Source: Loxodes magnus (Eukaryota > Ciliophora > Karyorelictea > Loxodida > Loxodidae). From it: a DNA stretch of 64,000 nt. Each line of letters begins with the position of its first letter. Positions within the stretch are counted from its first letter, which is position 1. Where the stretch lies: positions 124,001 through 188,000 of the forward strand of contig CAMPDV010000224.1 of the NCBI GenBank assembly GCA_946699065.1. Reading direction: 5' to 3'. Made by a program: the position numbers and the translations under genes. Shown one piece after another: positions 57,610-64,000 of this stretch. The notes under the pieces are model-generated. The model made no database searches. It had not been told where the DNA came from and saw only the letters and a list, made by a program, of their open reading frames with translations.

Positions 57610-60303
57610 ATGGCTTATGAAATCAATTAAGATTTCGCTATTGAAAAGCAGTAATTAGAGAAAGGTGAGCTGATTGGAGGTGGAGGTTTTGGAATGGTAT
57701 ATAAAGGAATGTGGCTTTAATCATATGAGGTAGCTATTAAATATGTGTTCATGGATCGTTTAAGTGAGAATGCCAAAAGAGAGTTTCAGAATGAATTGTA
57801 GCTGATTTAATAAACTAACCATCCTAATATAGTGAAGATATATGGATATTGTCCTTAGCCTTTTAGTTTGGTGATGGAATTAATGGTTTAATCATTATTC
57901 CAATTTTTGCATGATAATTGAGAGATACCATGACTGTTAAGGTACTAAATAAGTTTAAATATAGTTGCTGGCCTCTAATATATACACAAGCATGATATCT
58001 TACTTAGAGATTTAAAGAGTAATAATGTATTATTGAATAGCAAAAATGAAGCTAAAATTATGGATTATGGGTTGATGAGAGTAAAATCAGAGTCAAAAAC
58101 GTTTAAAAAATCAACACATCATAGTGGATAAATTAGATGATTGGCGCCGGAGTTAATGAGAATAAAACCTTAACACAGTAAAAAATCCGATATTTATGCA
58201 ATGGGTATTATATTTTGGGAGATAGCAACATAAAAATTACCGTTTGAATATAAAGACGATACAGAAGTTATGAATGGAGTCAAGAATGGTTTGAGAGATG
58301 ATATACCTTCCAGTTGTCCAGAGAAATATGCTGAGATAATAAGAGGATGTTGGGCATAGGAGATATATAACAGAATGGAGGCAGATTAGATACAAAAATT
58401 GCTAATTGAATGCATACAAAGATAGATGTAAGTAAATTCGTAAGAGAATTAAAACCCATCACAGTTATAAGAGTCTGTTTAGATTTAAGCAACTGAGTAA
58501 AATAACGAAGCAGAACTTTTAATGAATAATGAAAGTGAAAGTGAAAGATAATATTAATAGGACCTATAAATTTATTAAAACGAGGAAATGAGTAAACCTT
58601 AAGGGATATGGAATATTTAAGATTTAAATAACATAACATTTGAATAATTATTTGAATTTCTGGTGATCTACAAAGATTAGAGTTTAAACGAGGAGTTAAT
58701 AAAAACAAGTCCTTTGAACTAGGGATATATCAGTGGATAAATTTAATTACTATCAAGACTGATGGAGATAAAGAACTTGGGATTGGAATTCCAGTTAAGA
58801 CAATCACTAGACCTTTCAAAATACAATAATGAGATGTAAAAAGTGGCATCAAATGTCATCACTATGTTAAACTATTTGAATATCTTTTTAAATTAATGGA
58901 GCCTACAGGGACTGGATTTATCATATGCAGATATGTCTGACACCATGTTTAGTGATTGCAACTTTGAAAACTCAAATTTATAAAATGCAAATCTCAGGAA
59001 TACTAAGTTTATTAATTGTAATTTGAACAATACCAATTTTACATCCATTATTACCGAACATCCCCATATCTTGTAGGGACATACGAATTCTGTATACTCT
59101 GTAGACATATCAAGTGATCAGAAATGAATCGTTTCTGGAAGTTATGATAAAACGATAAAGATATGAGATTTTACTAGTGGCTAGTTAAGAAGCACTTTAT
59201 AGGGTCATACAGACTTTATTTGATAGGTTATTATATCAAGTGATCTGAAATGAATTGTTTCTGGAAGTGCAGATGGTACGATAAATATATGGGATTTTAT
59301 AAGCGGCTAGTTAAACTTTACTTTAAAGGGTCATACCAATTTTGTTAGATCTATAGCGATATCAAGTGACCAATAATGAATCGTTTCTGGAAGTGCAGAT
59401 GGTTCGTTAAAGATCTGAGATTTCGGAAGTGGTTAGTTAAAAAGTACTATTTAAGGTCATACGAATTTTGTTAATTCAATAGTAATATCAAGTGACCAGA
59501 ATTGAATCATTTCTGGAAGTTCTGATAATACGATAAAAATATGGGACTTTAATAGTGGTTAGTTAAAGTGTACTTTGCAGGGACATACAAATTTTGTATG
59601 ATAGATAGCGTTATCAAATGATCAGAAATGAATTGTTTCTGGAAGTTTAGATAACACTATAAAAATATGGGACTTTTTTAGCTGTCAGTTAAAGATGACT
59701 TTATAGGGACATACAAGTTTTGTATACTCTGTTGCTATATCAAATGACTAAAGATGAATCGTTTCTGGAAGTGATGATAATACAATAAAAATATGGGACT
59801 TTGAAACTGGCTAATGTGTTTGTACTTTGAAAGGCCACAAAGGAGCAGTATCGACAGTTAGTATATCAAAGGATAATAATTGGATATTATCAGGGGGTGG
59901 TCTTTAAGATAATGAGATAAGAAGATGGAATGTATAAAGATTGCTGCATTCTAATAGCTAAATCTTATAGGTAAGTATTCTTTAAAAGTTAAACATTAAA
60001 GTAGGTAGATTGGAACATAATATATTAAGACTATGGATTGAAGCTTTTAAATTGTAGTACAAACGAATTCTAGATAAGTGAAGAGGACAAGTAGAGGTTT
60101 ATAGCTGGATGAGAGAGATATTGAGAAAGACCTTAAAATAAATTTTATCATATAATAATTTTCTAAAGATTTAAAAAGAAAAATTACACTATATGAGCTA
60201 AATAGTATTAAGCAGTCTTTAGTAATATCTTAAAGCATTAAAATGGTAAATAAAAGATTAAAATAAAAAGAGAAAAGAGAGCAATTTCATATGCATTAAT
60301 TGA
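57610..60303 (+). CDS. protein kinase / pentapeptide-repeat / WD40 protein
   Basis: 897 residues. Residues 15-275 are a kinase of tyrosine-kinase-like style: [19 protein letters not shown] with its Lys, catalytic loop [14 protein letters not shown] (His of HRD is Leu), MDYGL in place of DFG, then RWLAPELMR and [14 protein letters not shown]. After a Gln-rich linker come pentapeptide repeats near 435-490 ([18 protein letters not shown]). Then seven WD40 repeats of 42 residues ([20 protein letters not shown]) end near 775, followed by a basic helical tail. Repeat Trp positions use TGA and TGG interchangeably. An 18-base candidate intron lies at 59971-59988. Probably an active signalling kinase with a WD40 docking domain; substrate unknown. 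Confidence 0.93.
59077..59950 (+). repeat. seven tandem 126-base units encoding WD40 repeats
   Basis: The unit recurs every 126 bases, with near-identical DNA such as GTTTCTGGAAGT in six of the seven copies. The high DNA similarity, not only protein similarity, points to recent duplication or gene conversion. Confidence 0.85.
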
Positions 60304-60412
60304 AGAAAGAAATATAGATAAGAGATCATTTTAAACTTTTGTGCTTTGAAGAAAAATTAGTTGACTAATTATTCTCTTTATGTATTTTTTCCTCTTTTTT
60401 TCAAATAAAATG

Positions 60413-60998
60413 TCATTATTCATTTTTCTTTTAGCAACTACTACATAAAACTGGCTTTATTTTTTCATCACATCTAATGCTTCTGTAATTTAGTTAAGCC
60501 ATTATTTTATCCTTAAGGCTATTCCTCTTAATATTTGCTTTTTATTATTCTATTTTAAGTTTAGCTTGCTAATTCATAGATCTTTTCAGGATATTTCCTA
60601 TTTCCCAAATTTTCGAATAATTGATTAAAAATATTAAGCTTAATAATTTATTTATTGCTTATCTCAAGATATATATCATTCAACTTTACTTTTAAGATGT
60701 CTATGCATTTTTAAAGGTATTAATAGCATTTAATTTCTTTGAAAGTATATAGACTTTGATTACACTTAGAGCCTTAAAACAATTTTCCTTTCGTATTCTC
60801 TTTTTACTAATTGGCTGATTTCAAATTTATAATTAAAGTTGCAGTTTACAAATATTTATCTTTCTTTAGTTTAGCAAATTGAAATATTAAAGAATAGCTT
60901 TATGAGGAAAGTGATTTAGATATTGCTTTATAGCTATAAAGCCAAACTTTATACCTAATTATAATTGTTTCTATAAGGCAGTCTCTCACTATTTGCAT
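60413..60998 (-). CDS. hypothetical basic helical protein, intron-containing
   Basis: Starts MQIVRDCLIETIIIRYKVW at ATG 60998-60996 and ends RCDEKIKPVLCSSCQKKNEQ at TGA 60415-60413, where a C..CSSC cluster may bind metal. The two ends lie in different frames, so an intron is needed; a 43-base segment ending CAATTAG near 60,820 would join KKDKYF to KKRIRKENCFKALS, giving about 180 residues. The exact junction and function are unknown. It is convergent with the kinase-WD40 gene. Confidence 0.42.
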
Positions 60999-62119
60999 TT
61001 GCTTTGTTTATTTTTTGTTTCTAAGCATAGCATTTAATATCGCTACTCTTTCCAAGTGAGTACTAAAGAGTACTTAGTTGGAGCAAACTAATATCTTTAC
61101 TTATGCAGTTACTTATAGTTATGCTAGTTATCTCTACCTTTCTAAATCAGCATAGTAATTTATCCTTCGTTAACTATTATTACCACTATACCGTTCTCCA
61201 TATAGAGTATCTTCTTTTTATCCATTATGTGATATAAAGCCATTATCAACCTCAGCAGTTGAGTAGTTCTAGTATGATAGAGTAACAGGGCAGGAATTTC
61301 TATTAATGACTAGTATTCTAAAGTAAAAGGCTTGACTATATGTTCTAATATAAAAGATTTAGATGCTAGTGATATTAAATACAGAGCATTTACCTTTCTT
61401 GAAGTAAATCCAGTAGAAGTTAAGTAGATAAAGAGTAATCATTAAGTCTTATATTTCTCACTAGCCTTATAGTATTAAAAGAGTGATGAAAGGAAGAGAG
61501 CTTAAGCGTATTTTCCTTTATACTAGTATTCCAGTTATTAGTGCTTTCATGCTTCTGCAGTTAGTAAAAATATAAAACAAGCTTATTTGTTAAAAGGTAG
61601 CAATGAGTTAATACTAATAATAATTAGCATTTAGCAGGTAAAATAATAGTGCATATTAGACAATAAAAGAAGAGCTAAATATCAAAACGAGTCAGCATAA
61701 GAAACGGCAATAAAATGAAAATTTAATTTCAAAGCCTTATTAAGTAGCAAAGAAAAATGAATATGTAAAAGGATTCTGATACTTGCTAATTTACAATAGG
61801 CTTTAGCTTTATTTCTAGTCATATAATCAAAAGGTAGCACTTAGATCCTTTTTCAAATATAATTACTCTGTAATTTATTTGAAGGATATAGTTAAGTTAA
61901 AAAAACCAAATTAATTGTATACACCATCTACTATAGATGGTCTCATATAAGCATCAAGTAAATACTTCACTTACTTAAGAATGGAGAGAGCATTAAACTC
62001 AAAAATAGTTATAATAAAACCTAGAAATGTCTATGGCTCTGCTTTCTTAGCTTATCTTAGAAATGAGCCTCAGTAATTATTTTAAAAGATTATAATTATG
62101 AAATAATATAAAATAAAAA
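60999..62119. other. AT-rich stretch with small hairpin
   Basis: No supported gene. ACCATCT 61923-61929 and AGATGGT 61935-61941 form a perfect 7-base inverted repeat with a 5-base loop, about 180 bases upstream of the pseudokinase gene. Confidence 0.4.
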
Positions 62120-64000
62120 ATGTCTTAGAGACTTCAAGATTTGGGAATTATAGGAAATTATGTTTTAGAGAGAGCTACTGAGCAGACTTAATGAGGAGCT
62201 ATTTATAGGGCTAGAATTAAGGACTAGTAGTTTGGATAGAAATTTTCTATACTCTTGATAGATAATTTTGCTTAATATTCATAGGATATTAAATTTTTGG
62301 CTAACTAGTGATAATATTAAGCACAGGACATGAGTCATCCTAATGTCTAGCAGGTTTATAATATTTTCCAAACTTAAAGATTTATTTGTATTGTAGTGGA
62401 GCTATTCAATGGTGTAAGTTTAAGAGAGTGGTTTTCAAAGTATAAAATGAATATTTAAGAATCTTAGATTCAGCAAATTGCAGCCTAAATACTGACTGGT
62501 ATCAAATACTTGAGATACTCTAAAACGATTAATAGGAATCTCACGCCTGAAAACATTTATGTTTTAGATCAATAGGGAGAAATACTGATTAAAATAGGAG
62601 CTATTAATTTATAGAAAAACGACTGGATTAGATCGCAAGGCGGAATTAATTTCTATACAGCTCCTGAACTTATCGAATAAAATCCTAATGATTCAAAAGC
62701 AGATCTGTGGTCATTTGGATGCATAGTTTATGAAATGCTAGTTTAAAAACCTCCTTTTTATGTCAAGCAGATATAAGATCTCTAGAACATTATTAATAAC
62801 CCAGTTCCTTGGGGAATAATTCCGATCTCAGAATTTGCTAAAAGCTTCCTGTAAAAAATTTTAGTTCCCAACGTAAATGAAAGAAAAAATATAAATGAAA
62901 TATATGATCATATCTGGTTATAGCAAGGCTTAGCGAATAATGGAAAACTCTACCTTAACTAACTGACTCAATTTAATGCTTACATAAAGAACCTTAACAG
63001 ACCAGAAAGCATATAGACTTAGCAAGGGATCATATAATAGCCATCAGAAATTTAATCGTAAAACATGTAGTATTAAACAATGAATGATAGAGAGGATTAC
63101 AGTCCTTAGAGAAAAGTATTTTTACAGTAAAATATTGAAAGAAGAAATAATCCAAATGCAATACAGCAACTAAATATTTAATAGTAGCCTGTAGGAGCTT
63201 AGTATAATCTAGTTTCTTCATCAAGCAATATTAAGCAAGGTCCACCTTAATCTCCTTTATTAAACTCTTAGTAAATGTAAATGAATCAGTTCAAAGATTA
63301 ACTTGCAAGAAGCGAAGACCAAAATCTTCAAACTTATAATTGATAATAGTAATAAAGTGGATAGCCATAAGCCCAGTAGCAGCCATAAAAATTAACGACT
63401 AGCTAAGATTATATTAAGAACTATGCTAGCTAGCAAGATTTTAATGCTTTATATTGTTAGAGACAGGGTAGTTTTAAAAAAGGTCTTCAAAGTATAAATA
63501 TAGAAGAAAATAGCTATTAATAAGGAACTTAGAATTGAAGTAATTAAAATAATAATAGTTAATAAGGGTAAATGCAGCCATAATATGGCTACAACCAATA
63601 ATAAAACTATTCTAACTAGGATAATCTAAACTTTTTAGAAGAGGCTAAAGAAAAGAAGTTTAAAGATATAGAGAGTAGTTTCTTTTATTCTTAAAAGGAA
63701 AAAGATATTTTCAAGAAAATCATTAGCTTCCAACCAGAGGAATCAGAAAGATGCTAATGTAGACAAAGGTATGACTTAAATGAAAGAATGCCAATGATTC
63801 TAGACTGTGGCCATACAGTATGCAATTAATGTTGTAACTAGCAAATGAAAGTCTAAAATAGCATAAGATGTTTTACTTGTAACGCAATAAATAGAAAGTA
63901 AATTGCATTACTGGAAAAGAATTAGTAATTGATCAAAATTATGCACGAACACTAAGAAGAATAATAATGCGTGCAAATCAAACTTAATGAGTTGTAAGAT
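62120..64000 (+). CDS. pseudokinase with C-terminal RING finger (3' end outside window)
   Basis: At least 627 residues, still open at 64000. Residues 10-265 follow a Ser/Thr kinase fold: IIGNYVLERATEQTQWGAIY, then YTAPELIEQNPNDSKADLW, then SFGCIVYEMLVQKPPF. The catalytic residues are gone: the Lys strand is FSILLIDNF, the HRDxKxxN loop is NRNLTPEN (Asp to Asn, Lys to Thr), and DFG is absent (IKIGAIN). A long Gln/Asn-rich linker follows, then near residue 545 a RING-type finger (CQCRQRYDLNE, LDCGHTVCNQCC, RCFTC). Likely a catalytically dead scaffold coupled to a ubiquitin E3. ATG 62120 begins MSQRLQDLG. Confidence 0.88.

Noticed and set aside
58280..58708. 142-residue minus-strand ORF
   Set aside because: Antisense to the kinase domain and linker of the kinase-WD40 gene; no family likeness.
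3962..60303. Widespread pseudogenes, because conserved genes are full of TAA, TAG and TGA
   Set aside because: All families affected keep catalytic motifs and full length when TAA/TAG are Gln and TGA is Trp, and the codons fall on Gln and Trp positions of the families. This is an altered code, not decay.
1..64000. Bacterial-type features: Shine-Dalgarno sites, operons, rho-independent terminators, CRISPR, insertion sequences
   Set aside because: The code, introns and gene families are eukaryotic; no direct-repeat array, transposase or terminal inverted repeats were found.
1..64000. tRNA or rRNA genes
   Set aside because: I looked for GGTTC-A-type T-loops and conserved rRNA blocks in gaps and saw none; a covariance-model search (tRNAscan-SE, Infernal) would settle it.

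Overview
The window looks like nuclear DNA of a karyorelictean ciliate, most likely Loxodes or a close relative. The evidence is the genetic code. Read with the standard code, almost every gene is broken by TAA, TAG and TGA. Read with TAA and TAG as glutamine and TGA as both tryptophan and the only stop, long proteins of known eukaryotic families appear (Rab11, NOP58, oxysterol-binding protein, class II fumarase, PDK1-like kinase, radial spoke protein 3). This matches NCBI code 27. The DNA is very AT-rich, genes lie close together on both strands, and many are interrupted by tiny GT...AG introns of about 17 to 26 bases. Because only TGA can stop and TGA is also a codon, open frames are weak evidence here. 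I relied on family similarity, codon composition, and whether start, introns and TGA stop close in frame.

Layout. 0.5-9.4 kb: a multipass membrane protein, a RING/B-box/MORN protein, a monoglyceride-lipase-like hydrolase and a CMS1-like protein (minus). 10-15 kb: an M50-like membrane protein, a secreted protein with two introns, and NOP58 (minus). 15-25 kb: an ORP/OSBP lipid-transfer protein, SF-assemblin, an LRR-ankyrin protein (minus), a myristoylation-type small protein (minus) and a four-exon unknown gene (minus). 25-37 kb: a very large membrane protein, an acidic probably GPI-anchored surface protein (minus), a C2/coiled-coil protein, Rab11, an unknown membrane protein, and a glutamine/tyrosine-rich protein with a PAM2-like motif (minus). 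38-48 kb: an 874-residue coiled-coil protein (minus), two unknown genes, an E2-like protein without its cysteine (minus), and fumarase with a coiled-coil N-terminal extension (minus). 48-64 kb: several weaker genes, a PDK1-like kinase, radial spoke protein 3, a kinase/pentapeptide/WD40 protein and a pseudokinase-RING protein that runs off the right edge.

The genes do not form an operon or pathway; the content is ordinary eukaryotic housekeeping, cilia/cytoskeleton and signalling, plus lineage-specific proteins. No rRNA, tRNA, CRISPR, transposase or viral gene was recognised. The most interesting material is the ambiguous code shown inside one gene's repeats, the minimal introns, the PAM2-like prion-type protein, and several enzymes with altered catalytic motifs. 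Genes given confidence below about 0.45 rest on composition only and may be wrong.
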